A stretch of DNA of 64,000 bases from Bacillus cereus ATCC 14579 (lineage in GTDB: Bacteria; Bacillota; Bacilli; Bacillales; Bacillaceae_G): NCBI RefSeq assembly GCF_000007825.1, contig NC_004722.1, positions 4,872,001 through 4,936,000 of the forward strand, in the 5' to 3' direction. Position 1 is the first letter of the stretch, and each line of letters opens with the position of its first letter. Below are positions 8,039-16,561 of the stretch, in pieces. The position numbers were made by a program, and so were the translations under genes. The notes beneath the pieces are model-generated. The model was not told the DNA's origin, did not search any database, and was given only the letters and a program-made list of their open reading frames with translations.

Positions 8039-8057
8039 TCATTAGCTCTCTTTTTTT
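8030..8057. terminator. Bidirectional terminator between ybaK-like gene and lipA
   Basis: GAGAGCTAA pairs with TTAGCTCTC around a 3-nt loop, with seven T on the plus strand and A-rich sequence before it. The stem includes the stop codon. Confidence 0.9.
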
Positions 8058-8063
8058 CATTAT

Positions 8064-8957
8064 TTAGCTTCCTGCTGTTTTTTCTTTTGCAGAACGTACT
8101 TGCTCGTCCGCATGGTAAGAAGAACGCACAAGTGGGCCAGCTTCACAGTGGCTAAATCCTTTGCTAAGTGCAATTTCTTTAAGCTCTGCAAATTCTGCTG
8201 GTGGGTAATATTTAAGAACTGGTAAATGCTTCTTAGATGGTTGTAGGTATTGCCCAAGAGTTAAAATATCCACATTGTTTGCACGTAAGTCATCCATTGC
8301 TTCAATTAAATCTTCTCTCGTTTCACCTAAGCCCACCATAATGCTCGATTTAGTTGGAATATCAGGCTGCATTTCTTTCGCTCGACGTAAAAACTCTAAT
8401 GAACGTTCATATTTTGCTCTAGCGCGAACTCGGTCAGATAATCGACGTACTGTTTCAATGTTATGGTTTAAAATATCTGGTTTTGCATCCATTAACATTT
8501 TTAAGTTTTCTTCTACTCCACCCATATCAGATGGTAATACTTCGATAGACGTGAATGGGTTTTTACGACGTACTGCGCGTACTGTTTCAGCAAAAACAGC
8601 TGCTCCCCCGTCCTTTAAATCATCACGTGCAACCGCTGTTATAACAACGTGCTTTAAGCCCATTTGTACTACTGAATCTGCTACGCGTTCTGGTTCTTGT
8701 AAATCAAGCTCAGTTGGTAAGCCTGTTTTAACCGCACAAAAACGACAAGCACGTGTACAAACCGCACCTAAAATCATAAATGTTGCTGTTTTTCTTACAG
8801 CCCAGCATTCATGAATATTCGGACATTTTGCCTCTTCACAAACGGTATGAAGATTCTTAGAACGCATCATTTTCTTTAAGCCTGTATAGTTTTCATTCGT
8901 GTTTAACTTAATTTTCAACCATTCGGGCTTGCGCTTATATTCTGTTTGTTTTGTCAT
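8064..8957 (-). CDS. lipA: Lipoyl synthase
   Basis: This radical SAM enzyme inserts two sulfurs into octanoyl groups on lipoyl domains, including GcvH encoded at 24244. The 298 residues show the radical SAM cluster motif C67-x3-C71-x2-C74 and the auxiliary cluster motif C40-x4-C45-x5-C51, which is the sacrificial sulfur donor. The RSSYHA motif lies near the C-terminus. The ATG at 8957 is 9 nt from GGAG; the frame upstream has only a TTG. The Fe-S supply would come from the suf operon further on. Confidence 0.97.
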   Translation of the reverse strand: MTKQTEYKRKPEWLKIKLNTNENYTGLKKMMRSKNLHTVCEEAKCPNIHECWAVRKTATFMILGAVCTRACRFCAVKTGLPTELDLQEPERVADSVVQMGLKHVVITAVARDDLKDGGAAVFAETVRAVRRKNPFTSIEVLPSDMGGVEENLKMLMDAKPDILNHNIETVRRLSDRVRARAKYERSLEFLRRAKEMQPDIPTKSSIMVGLGETREDLIEAMDDLRANNVDILTLGQYLQPSKKHLPVLKYYPPAEFAELKEIALSKGFSHCEAGPLVRSSYHADEQVRSAKEKTAGS

Positions 8958-9146
8958 GGTTATCAACTCCGCACAATATGAAATAGTTTACCGTGTTCGC
9001 TTCTTTCAATGTAACATATCTATTCTAACGTATGAAAGCGATTTGCTCAAATGAAGATTCTAAGATTTTTTCCAATCGTTCCCTATAATGAAATACTCCG
9101 TATATCCCACACTAAAAAGAGTGATGTTGTGAAAGGAGTCTATTTC

Positions 9147-10130
9147 ATGCTTCGAAAAATTTCTCTTTTGCTTTCTATTTGTTTTCTTCTCCACCAAAAC
9201 ATCGCTTACGGTGAAGATAATCAGCAAAGCATATACGAAAAGCGCATGGCACTATATAAAGAAACCGAGCAGTCTTCAGGCATTCCATGGTATTACTTAG
9301 CTGCAATGGATCAATATGAAAGAAATATACGGAGCGTAAGAAAAGATATTCCGAAAAAACCAGATGCCATCATTTCCCTTTATTTCAAACCAGAAATATG
9401 GGCTGGACCTATTAATAGTAACGATACTCTCCCCCATACAATTTCTCTATTTGGCGGAATAGGTTTAGATGGTGACAAAGATGGATTTGCAAATGCAAAT
9501 AGCGACCGTGATCTTCTGCATACCGCAGCGACTATTTTAAGGAAACAAGGAACGTCAGAAGACCGTATTAAAATTATGCTTTGGGAATATTATAGACGTG
9601 CAAAAACAGTTGATTTAATTAGCGAATATGCCCAAATTTATAAACATTATGGACGTATTAATTTAGAGGGAAATGCTTTTCCTCTTCCGATCCGTAGTGA
9701 CCATAGCTACCGTAGTACTTTCGGCGCTGGAAGAAGTTTTGGCGGCAGAAGGATTCATGAAGGAACAGATATTTTCGCCGGATATGGCGTGCCAGTAAGA
9801 TCGACTTGCTATGGCATTATTGAAACGAAAGGTTGGAACCGCCTTGGTGGATGGCGCATTGGTATTCGCGACCTTCATAACAATTACCATTATTACGCTC
9901 ATTTAGGCGGGTTCTCAAAAGAAATACAGCTTGGACAAATTGTTGAGCCAGGGAAAGTAATCGGATTTGTTGGTAGCACTGGTTATGGACCTCCTGGTAC
10001 AGCCGGAAAATTTCCGCCCCACTTACATTTTGGCATGTATAAAGACAATGGCTATACAGAATGGGCCTTCGATCCATACATGCATTTAAGCCTTTGGGAA
10101 CGCAAAGAACGAGCAAATACAAAACGATAA
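9147..10130 (+). CDS. lytH: LytH, L-Ala-D-Glu peptidase of the spore cortex
   Basis: The 327-residue protein has an N-terminal signal or anchor (MLRKISLLLSICFLLHQNIAYG) and a C-terminal M23 LytM domain. Its zinc ligands are visible in RRIHEGTDIFAG and PPHLHFGM. In B. subtilis the sigma-K gene lytH (yunA) trims cortex peptidoglycan side chains to single L-alanine. The ATG at 9147 is 8 nt from AAAGGAG; an in-frame start at 9051 has no ribosome binding site. It is divergent from lipA, exactly as in B. subtilis. Confidence 0.92.
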   Translation: MLRKISLLLSICFLLHQNIAYGEDNQQSIYEKRMALYKETEQSSGIPWYYLAAMDQYERNIRSVRKDIPKKPDAIISLYFKPEIWAGPINSNDTLPHTISLFGGIGLDGDKDGFANANSDRDLLHTAATILRKQGTSEDRIKIMLWEYYRRAKTVDLISEYAQIYKHYGRINLEGNAFPLPIRSDHSYRSTFGAGRSFGGRRIHEGTDIFAGYGVPVRSTCYGIIETKGWNRLGGWRIGIRDLHNNYHYYAHLGGFSKEIQLGQIVEPGKVIGFVGSTGYGPPGTAGKFPPHLHFGMYKDNGYTEWAFDPYMHLSLWERKERANTKR

Positions 10131-10158
10131 CCGTAGCTGCATTGCTACGGTTATTTTT
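10129..10158 (+). terminator. Terminator of lytH
   Basis: AACCGTAGC and GCTACGGTT pair and are followed by ATTTTTT. Confidence 0.85.
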
Positions 10159-10203
10159 TATCCATTAAAAGCCTGGCTGAGCCGGATTTCACTTTATTTA
10201 CAA

Positions 10204-10935
10204 CTAACTATCTGTTTTCTTTTTATCAGGTACAGCAACACTTCCACTTCCATAATACGTAGGCACTTCCCCTTGAACGATACGCGTCGCAATCGGAACA
10301 TTTTGTTTCACCGTTATCTCTTTCGTATGAAATGGAATAATTACTTGCAATGTTACTTCCATTTCCATAACAATTTGAATCGCTGTAGTATTAATCCCAT
10401 GCGGCTCAATTTTTTGTTTAATATCTGTATTCACATGCCCAATTGGCGTGAAATGAATCGGAATATCTGGTCCTATATTACCAAGAAGCGCATTATCAGT
10501 TACACGCCCAAAAGGAACTGCCATAGTCGCCCCGTTTTTTTCAGAAATACCTAGCTCCTTCAACTTCCCTTGTTCTACTTGCTGCAAATATTTTTCTATG
10601 TACGTGGTCGTTGACGTTACGATTTCATTTACTTGCTTTGTATTTAAATTAATTGTAGATACTTTTCCGTTTTTATCATTCTGTACTTTCATTAATGAAT
10701 CTACATCGAATCCTTCATTAATTCGATCGTTTACTGCCTTCGTCATAATTGCCGTCGCCATTTTATGCGTCTCTACTTCCCCATATTTAATTAAGGTCGG
10801 CTGAATATTATTATTCACAATCCACAACCCTTGCGTAAGTAATATAACAAAAAGAATAAACGACATAAGCAGTATATACCGAAAGGCAATAGGTCCCCTT
10901 CGAAACCGCGAGTTTTTCGAGCGAAATATACTCAT
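10204..10935 (-). CDS. yunB: YunB, sporulation protein
   Basis: The 243-residue protein has one N-terminal membrane segment (about 19-40) and an extracytoplasmic domain with the YunB signature AVNDRINEG...VPFG...PIHFTPIGHV. In B. subtilis it is made in the mother cell under sigma-E. AGAAGGAGG precedes the ATG. A sigma-E-like promoter sits just upstream, at the end of yunC. Confidence 0.92.
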   Translation of the reverse strand: MSIFRSKNSRFRRGPIAFRYILLMSFILFVILLTQGLWIVNNNIQPTLIKYGEVETHKMATAIMTKAVNDRINEGFDVDSLMKVQNDKNGKVSTINLNTKQVNEIVTSTTTYIEKYLQQVEQGKLKELGISEKNGATMAVPFGRVTDNALLGNIGPDIPIHFTPIGHVNTDIKQKIEPHGINTTAIQIVMEMEVTLQVIIPFHTKEITVKQNVPIATRIVQGEVPTYYGSGSVAVPDKKKTDS

Positions 10936-10958
10936 AAAAAAACCTCCTTCTTATATCA

Positions 10959-10989
10959 TTTCTATGCAAGAAGGAGGGACGATATATGC
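10959..10989 (-). promoter_or_regulatory. Candidate sigma-E promoter of yunB
   Basis: On the minus strand GCATATAT at 10989-10982 and CATAGAAA at 10966-10959 are 15 bp apart. This matches the sigma-E consensus KMATATDD / CATACAHT at nearly every position. The -35 element abuts the yunC stop codon. Confidence 0.65.
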
Positions 10990-11292
10990 TTATCTCATTT
11001 TTAATAATGCTTCTTTTCCAATCGTTCCTGCTGGAATGCCTAATGCTTCAGCTCCAGTCGTTACCGATTCTAGCGGCGCTTCAAGAAGTTGTTCAATCGT
11101 TCTTACACCAACCGCACGGCCAGCAATAATTCCTCGATCACCTAACTTCTCATTTAAAAGACCTACATCTAATGCACCACACATAATATATCCTTTATCG
11201 CTCATTACAGCTAGCAAATTTGTCTTTGGAAGTTTCACGCTAACCGCAATAAACGTATAATTATCAATTATAATTGGCTCCACATTAACCAT
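10990..11292 (-). CDS. yunC: YunC, DUF1805 protein
   Basis: The 100-residue protein has a DUF1805 domain over nearly its whole length (TNLLAVMSDKGYIMCGALDVGLLNEKLGDR). The function is unknown. GAGGAGTGTGA precedes the ATG. It lies between yunD and yunB on the same strand, as in B. subtilis. Confidence 0.9.
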   Translation of the reverse strand: MVNVEPIIIDNYTFIAVSVKLPKTNLLAVMSDKGYIMCGALDVGLLNEKLGDRGIIAGRAVGVRTIEQLLEAPLESVTTGAEALGIPAGTIGKEALLKMR

Positions 11293-11357
11293 AGTTCACA
11301 CTCCTCTCTTTCTTATCTGTATGACAAGAGAAAAATGAGTGTTACAAGTTAACTAGC

Positions 11358-12773
11358 CTATAGTTTAACGGAAGATTTATAAGTTATTAACATATCTGTT
11401 AACACATCTCTAAGTAGTTCTGGCATATAATATTGTTTGTCAGAAAGTGTGGATAGCTCTGGGTATAAGTAGCCAAATGTAAACATATCAATTGTTCCTA
11501 CTGTATATATACGATCTAATTCCAGCGATTCCCCGTTAATTAATACATCTTCGAGTAAAATTTTATTCCCAGGAATCGTATCTGGAATTACTTCTACACC
11601 CGCGTAAATCATTTTCCCCATCACTTTCCCACGAAATCCGAATCCTTTCACCTCAAGATTCTCCATATTCGGCTTACGTGCTTTCAAAATAACTTCTCTT
11701 AATATCTTTCCTGGAACTTTCAAAGCACACGGATTAATTGGATGTGGACAAATTCTGTGAATATCTCCGCGCGTTACGACACCCTCTTCTAACCCTTCAA
11801 GAAGTACACCAGCATTCACCATGCCAATTTCTGCACCGCACCATTTTTTCAGCGCACTTGCTAACATATGAGAAAACGGCGTCTCATGAAACCAATCAAC
11901 CTGTAATGACTCTTTTAAATGAACGACAGGCTCTGCCATTATATGCTTACTTTCTTCCTGCAGTATTTCAATTGTGGATAACGGCTCGCTATAAGCACCT
12001 AACCGTTCCGCCTTAATCGCTCTACCGTCCTTTTTCAACAGCTTCTTCGTCTCTTTATCCACAGTAAGCTGCACGTGCCCAACGTAACGTCCCCACTTTT
12101 CACAGCAACAAAGTAAAGTATTATTCATTAGAACACCACGCTCAAATAAATGATGCGTATGTGCCCCTAAAATAACATCTATATCATAATGCTCTGCCAT
12201 ATACTCATCCATACTTTTTCCAAGGTGAGAAAGGACAACTGTTATATGAGCCTCATCTCTTACTTCTTCTAAAATAGACTCTAAATGGATAAGCGGATCT
12301 TCAATATGCCAATCGAGCATTTGATAAAACTCTGGATACGCAACAGTTAACCCGATAAAAGCAATCGTAATCCCATCTGTCGTTGTATGTAATTTATAAG
12401 GCTTTGCCCATGATGGACGTACACCTTCTTTTTCAAATAAATTTGCAACAAGTACTTCAAATCCAGCATCATCATAGAGCCGATTTAAATGCTCTTTCGC
12501 TAACGTAATTCCTTCATTATTTCCGATCGTTACATAATCATATAACGCCTCATTTAAAAGCTTCGTATTCCCAAGCCCATTTGTCGCTTCCGAAATACTA
12601 TGAAAACGATCCACATGATCGCCGATATCAATCGTCAAAACAGTCTCTCCCGCTTCCTGTCTTCGCTTTTTCTCCCCTAGAACAAACCGAGAAATTTGCG
12701 GCCAATTTTCAAAATGACTATGTATATCGTTTGTATGATAAAGGTGGATGATTGTTTCTTTATTTGTATTCAG
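11358..12773 (-). CDS. yunD: YunD, 5'-nucleotidase / metallophosphatase with CTG start
   Basis: The protein has a calcineurin-like metallophosphatase domain and a C-terminal 5'-nucleotidase domain. Metal motifs include HTNDIHSHFENW near residues 12-23, IDIGDHVDR, NNEG and ILGAHTHH. The first of these is lost if the gene is started at the TTG at 12638. Upstream the frame is open back to a TGA at 12796-12794, but it holds no ATG, GTG or TTG. A CTG at 12773 lies 8 nt after GGAGG at 12786-12782, and it gives a complete 471-residue protein. I infer CTG initiation. No signal peptide is seen, so it should be cytosolic. Confidence 0.75.
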   Translation of the reverse strand: MNTNKETIIHLYHTNDIHSHFENWPQISRFVLGEKKRRQEAGETVLTIDIGDHVDRFHSISEATNGLGNTKLLNEALYDYVTIGNNEGITLAKEHLNRLYDDAGFEVLVANLFEKEGVRPSWAKPYKLHTTTDGITIAFIGLTVAYPEFYQMLDWHIEDPLIHLESILEEVRDEAHITVVLSHLGKSMDEYMAEHYDIDVILGAHTHHLFERGVLMNNTLLCCCEKWGRYVGHVQLTVDKETKKLLKKDGRAIKAERLGAYSEPLSTIEILQEESKHIMAEPVVHLKESLQVDWFHETPFSHMLASALKKWCGAEIGMVNAGVLLEGLEEGVVTRGDIHRICPHPINPCALKVPGKILREVILKARKPNMENLEVKGFGFRGKVMGKMIYAGVEVIPDTIPGNKILLEDVLINGESLELDRIYTVGTIDMFTFGYLYPELSTLSDKQYYMPELLRDVLTDMLITYKSSVKL

Positions 12774-13071
12774 AGAAAAAACCTCCTCTCAGTTCCTTAC
12801 TGCCATTTACGCTATGCGCACACAATAATCCTGTAAATACTTTTCGTCTTTTCTTGCTATTTTACATTGTACTCGCATTGTGAGAAAAAGCAAAAGATTG
12901 TCCTTTTTATATGAGAAACTTTTGCTAATGCAGGAAATAATTCCAGATAATGGAGGGAGGGGTGGATTTGTCAAAAAGTTTAATAGAGAATTCAGTGGGT
13001 GGTTGTTCAAGTGGATTTGTCAGTATCTTTGTCTTAAACCTAGTCGTTCTCTGTTCTTATAAAATGTTTGG

Positions 13072-13215
13072 GGTATGTGAGGATTTTCTTTTGTCTTATC
13101 TTGTCGACAAATCGATATTCCTTGTCGAAACGTTGATATATTGAAATAATCGTTGATATATTCCCGTTTATGATCGATATATTTGAAAAATCGTTGATAT
13201 ATTTAGCTGAACACC
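13072..13215 (-). repeat. Dispersed AT-rich repeat, copy 1 (bcr-like)
   Basis: On the minus strand this stretch carries several ATATATCAACG units and then TTTCGACAAG and ATATCGATTTGTCGACAAG. A second copy in the opposite orientation lies at 52580-52735. Both give a spurious open frame reading KYINDFSNISI...ISTI...YRF.D. Such short dispersed repeats are known in the B. cereus group (bcr elements); I cannot say which family. It sits in the gene-free gap between yunD and sufB. Confidence 0.7.
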
Positions 13216-13262
13216 CACCCGGGTATCCTCTCCCGAGCCAAGCCAAGACAAATCCGCAAAAC

Positions 13263-13292
13263 AAAAAAGCGCCCTGCACAGCAGGACGCTTT
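13263..13292 (-). terminator. Terminator of the suf operon
   Basis: On the minus strand AAGCGTCCTGC pairs with GCAGGGCGCTT around TGT and runs into six T. It lies about 180 nt past the sufB stop, beyond a dispersed palindromic repeat. Confidence 0.85.
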
Positions 13293-13307
13293 CTTCATAC
13301 ATATATT

Positions 13308-13466
13308 ATCCAGTTCCAGCGGCTAGAATAAGCCGCTGCCACTTTTAAATATTGTCCAGCTTTGCCTCCTAGACCCTCATGTCTAAGAACCTTCCGCACG
13401 AGAAGATAAAAAGCGTCTTCTGTGCGAAAGAACCTTAGCCAACGGGTCTGAACAGTCGGCTCCGCA
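13308..13466. repeat. Dispersed palindromic repeat, copy C
   Basis: The element begins CCAGTTCCAGCGGCTAGAA and ends CAGTCGGCTCCGC, sharing both ends with copies at 22314-22457 and 34242-34362. Its middle is a long imperfect hairpin: AGACCC with GGGTCT, CTAAG with CTTAG, and CGCAC-AGAAGA with TCTTCTGTGCG. It lies in the 3' untranslated part of the suf operon. The gap 12.8-13.47 kb holds this, the bcr-like repeat and the terminator, and no gene I can support. Confidence 0.65.
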
Positions 13467-13473
13467 TTTCTAT

Positions 13474-14871
13474 TTAACCGATAGAACCTTCCATCTCAAA
13501 CTTGATTAGGCGGTTCATTTCAACTGCGTATTCCATTGGAAGTTCGCGAGTGAATGGCTCGATGAAGCCCATTACGATCATTTCTGTAGCTTCTTGCTCA
13601 GAAATACCGCGGCTCATTAGGTAGAATAATTGTTCTTCTGATACTTTCGATACTTTCGCTTCGTGCTCAAGTGAAACGTAATCGTTTTTGATTTCGTTGT
13701 AAGGAATTGTATCAGATGTAGATTGGTTATCCATGATTAACGTGTCACACTCGATGTTAGAGCGAGAGTTTTTCGCTTTTGGTCCGAAGTGTACGATACC
13801 ACGGTAAGTTACTTTACCACCATGCTTCGCAATCGATTTAGAAACGATTGTTGAAGACGTGTTTGGTGCTAACTGAATCATTTTCGCACCAGCATCTTGG
13901 TGTTGGCCTTTACCAGCAATCGCGATAGATGAGGTTAAACCACGAGCGCCTTCGCCTTTTAAGATAACTGCTGGGTATTTCATCGTTAATTTAGATCCGA
14001 TGTCACCGTCAATCCATTCCATCGTTGCGTTTTCTTCACAAACCGCACGTTTTGTAACTAGGTTGTATACGTTGTTCGCCCAGTTTTGGATTGTTGTATA
14101 ACGGCAATATGCATCTTTCTTAATGATGATTTCTACTACCGCACTGTGAAGTGAGTTAGTCGTGTAAACAGGTGCTGTACAACCTTCTACGTAGTGTACG
14201 TGTGCGCCTTCGTCTACGATGATAAGCGTACGCTCGAATTGTCCCATATTTTCAGAGTTAATACGGAAATACGCTTGAAGTGGTGTATCAACTTTAACAC
14301 CTTTTGGAACGTAGATGAATGATCCACCAGACCAAACTGCAGAGTTTAATGCAGAGAATTTGTTGTCTGTTGGTGGGATTACTTTTCCGAAATGCTCACG
14401 GAAAATATCTTCGTTCTCTTTTAATGCGCTATCTGTATCTTTGAAGACGATTCCTAGAGCTTCTAGGTCTTCTTTCATGTTGTGGTATACAACTTCAGAT
14501 TCGTACTGTGCAGATACACCAGCTAAATATTTTTGCTCAGCTTCTGGAATACCTAATTTATCAAATGTTGCTTTAATTTCATCAGGTACTTCATCCCAAG
14601 ACTTCTCAGATTTCTCAGATGGTTTTACGTAGTACGTAATTTCATCGAAATCTAAGTCGTTTAAGTCGCCGCCCCATTGTGGCATTGGCATTTCGTAGAA
14701 CTTATCCAGTGATTTTAAACGGAAGTCTAACATCCACTGTGGTTCTTCTTTCATACGTGAAATTTCTTCAACGATCTCTTTTGTTAAACCGCGTCCAGCA
14801 CGGAAAATCGAAACGTCTTTGTCTTTGAAACCATATTTATAATCGCCGATATCTGGCAGTTGCTTCGCCAT
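13474..14871 (-). CDS. sufB: Fe-S scaffold protein SufB
   Basis: SufB (465 residues) forms the SufBC2D or SufB-C scaffold on which clusters are built before transfer to apoproteins. The family core NSRSNIECDTLIMD and the C-terminal EATEMIVMGFIEPFTRELPMEYAVEMNRLI are present. It is the last gene of sufC-sufD-sufS-sufU-sufB, with a 48-nt gap after sufU. AAGGAGGG precedes the start. It shares fold and ancestry with SufD. Confidence 0.97.
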   Translation of the reverse strand: MAKQLPDIGDYKYGFKDKDVSIFRAGRGLTKEIVEEISRMKEEPQWMLDFRLKSLDKFYEMPMPQWGGDLNDLDFDEITYYVKPSEKSEKSWDEVPDEIKATFDKLGIPEAEQKYLAGVSAQYESEVVYHNMKEDLEALGIVFKDTDSALKENEDIFREHFGKVIPPTDNKFSALNSAVWSGGSFIYVPKGVKVDTPLQAYFRINSENMGQFERTLIIVDEGAHVHYVEGCTAPVYTTNSLHSAVVEIIIKKDAYCRYTTIQNWANNVYNLVTKRAVCEENATMEWIDGDIGSKLTMKYPAVILKGEGARGLTSSIAIAGKGQHQDAGAKMIQLAPNTSSTIVSKSIAKHGGKVTYRGIVHFGPKAKNSRSNIECDTLIMDNQSTSDTIPYNEIKNDYVSLEHEAKVSKVSEEQLFYLMSRGISEQEATEMIVMGFIEPFTRELPMEYAVEMNRLIKFEMEGSIG

Positions 14872-14919
14872 GTTGGTGTGTCCCTCCTTAGATAACCTCG
14901 TTTTTAGGAACCTTTAACA

Positions 14920-15351
14920 TTACTTATCTTCGTTTAAGCCCTTTTCTAACGCTTTCCACGCTAATGTTGCACATTTAATACGTGCAGGGAACTTGCATAC
15001 GCCTTGTAATGCTTCAATATCTCCTAAATCGATGCTGTCATCGTACTCTTTTCCTAGCATCATGTCAGAGAAAATTTTCGAAAGCTGAAGTGCTTCTTCA
15101 ATTTTCTTACCTTTTACTGCTTGTGTCATCATTGAAGCTGAAGACATTGAGATTGAACATCCTTCACCTTCAAACTTCGCCTCTTGCACAATACCTTCTT
15201 CTACTTTCATCGTAAGTTGAATACGATCGCCGCAAGTTGGATTGTTCAAGTTAACGGTAACACTATCTTCTAACACGCCATGGTTACGAGGATTTTTGTA
15301 ATGATCCATAATAACTTGACGATATAACGTATCTAAATTATTAAATGACAT
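14920..15351 (-). CDS. sufU: Sulfur-transfer protein SufU
   Basis: SufU accepts persulfide sulfur from SufS through its zinc site. The 143 residues carry the zinc ligands C40 and D42 (in PTCGD), C65 (GEGCSIS) and C127 (RIKCATLAW). The start overlaps the sufS end by 11 nt, which indicates translational coupling. Confidence 0.97.
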   Translation of the reverse strand: MSFNNLDTLYRQVIMDHYKNPRNHGVLEDSVTVNLNNPTCGDRIQLTMKVEEGIVQEAKFEGEGCSISMSSASMMTQAVKGKKIEEALQLSKIFSDMMLGKEYDDSIDLGDIEALQGVCKFPARIKCATLAWKALEKGLNEDK

Positions 15352-16561
15352 TTGTGAAATACTCCTTTGTCTTGATTAGCGATTCAACAAATGTATCAAT
15401 TTCTTCTTTTGTATTATATAAATAGAAGCTCGCACGTGCTGTTGAAGAAGCTTTTAACCACTTCATAAGCGGTTGTGCACAGTGATGTCCTGCGCGAACT
15501 GCAATGCCTTCTACATCTAATACAGTCGCTACATCGTGAGGATGTACGTCTTCAATATTAAATGTAACAAGACCAGCGCGATGCTTTGGACCATAAATTG
15601 TAACGCCATCTACTTCTGATAGTCTTTCTAAAGCGTATTGCGCTAATTCATGCTCATGCTTTTCAATATTATCAAGACCGATTTCTTCTAGGAAATCAAT
15701 TGCTGCACCAAGTCCGATTGCATTACCGATAATCGGTGTACCTGCTTCAAACTTCCACGGAAGCTCTTTCCACGTAGATTCTTGTAAATCTACGAAATCA
15801 ATCATTTCACCGCCAAATTCAATTGGCTCCATATTGTTCAGCAATTCTTTTTTACCATATAATACGCCGATACCTGTAGGTCCGCACATCTTATGAGCAG
15901 ATAATGCGTAGAAATCACAGTTTAAATCTTGTACATCCACTTTCATGTGAGGTGTACTTTGTGCACCATCAACGACCATAATTGCGCCATTTTCGTGTGC
16001 GATTGCTCCGATTTCTTTTACAGGGTTAATCGTTCCAAGTACGTTTGATACTTGCATAATAGAAACGATTTTTGTATTCGGTGTAACTGTTTGACGAACA
16101 TCTTCTAAAGAAATTGTACCGTCTGGTTGAAGCGGAAGATATTTTAAAGTTGCACCAGTTTTCTTCGCAACTTGTTGCCACGGAATGATATTACTATGGT
16201 GCTCCATGTAAGAAATAACGATTTCATCGCCCTCTTTTACATTTTCAAGACCATAGCTAGCTGCTACTGTATTTAATGCAGTTGTCGTTCCGCGTGTGAA
16301 AATAATCTCTTCCATTGATTTCGCGTTAATAAACTTGCGAACTTTCTCACGTGCACCTTCATACGCGTCGGTAGCTTTCGTACCGAGCGTATGAACACCG
16401 CGATGCACGTTAGAATTATATTCTTTATAGTAACGTTCTAACGTTTCAATGACTTGAATTGGTTTTTGAGAAGTTGCTGCACTATCGAAATAAACAAGTT
16501 GTTTGCCGTTCACTTTTTGATCAAGAATTGGAAACTGTTTGCGTATTTCATGAATATTCAT
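15341..16561 (-). CDS. sufS: Cysteine desulfurase SufS
   Basis: This PLP enzyme takes sulfur from cysteine as an enzyme persulfide. K224 in SAHKMCGPTG binds PLP and C361 in RAGHHCAQPL carries the persulfide. It has 406 residues, the group II length. The start ATG overlaps the sufD stop by one base (TAATG). Confidence 0.97.
   Translation of the reverse strand: MNIHEIRKQFPILDQKVNGKQLVYFDSAATSQKPIQVIETLERYYKEYNSNVHRGVHTLGTKATDAYEGAREKVRKFINAKSMEEIIFTRGTTTALNTVAASYGLENVKEGDEIVISYMEHHSNIIPWQQVAKKTGATLKYLPLQPDGTISLEDVRQTVTPNTKIVSIMQVSNVLGTINPVKEIGAIAHENGAIMVVDGAQSTPHMKVDVQDLNCDFYALSAHKMCGPTGIGVLYGKKELLNNMEPIEFGGEMIDFVDLQESTWKELPWKFEAGTPIIGNAIGLGAAIDFLEEIGLDNIEKHEHELAQYALERLSEVDGVTIYGPKHRAGLVTFNIEDVHPHDVATVLDVEGIAVRAGHHCAQPLMKWLKASSTARASFYLYNTKEEIDTFVESLIKTKEYFTNVI

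Noticed and set aside
8275..8814. Plus-strand ORF of 179 codons opposite lipA
   Set aside because: Antisense shadow of lipA, which has all its cluster motifs intact.
12950..13144. Plus-strand ORF of 64 codons with a purine-rich GGAGGGAGG upstream
   Set aside because: The ribosome binding site looks good, but the frame runs into the dispersed repeat and the protein resembles nothing I know. I could not support it as a gene.
13040..13279. Minus-strand ORF with GYPGGCSAKYINDFSNIS
   Set aside because: Formed by the bcr-like repeat and the suf terminator region. The second copy shows mostly amino-acid-changing differences, and there is no ribosome binding site.
13308..13466. Palindromic repeat C as the suf terminator
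   Set aside because: It has long stems but no T-run; the hairpin at 13263-13292 with six T is the better terminator.
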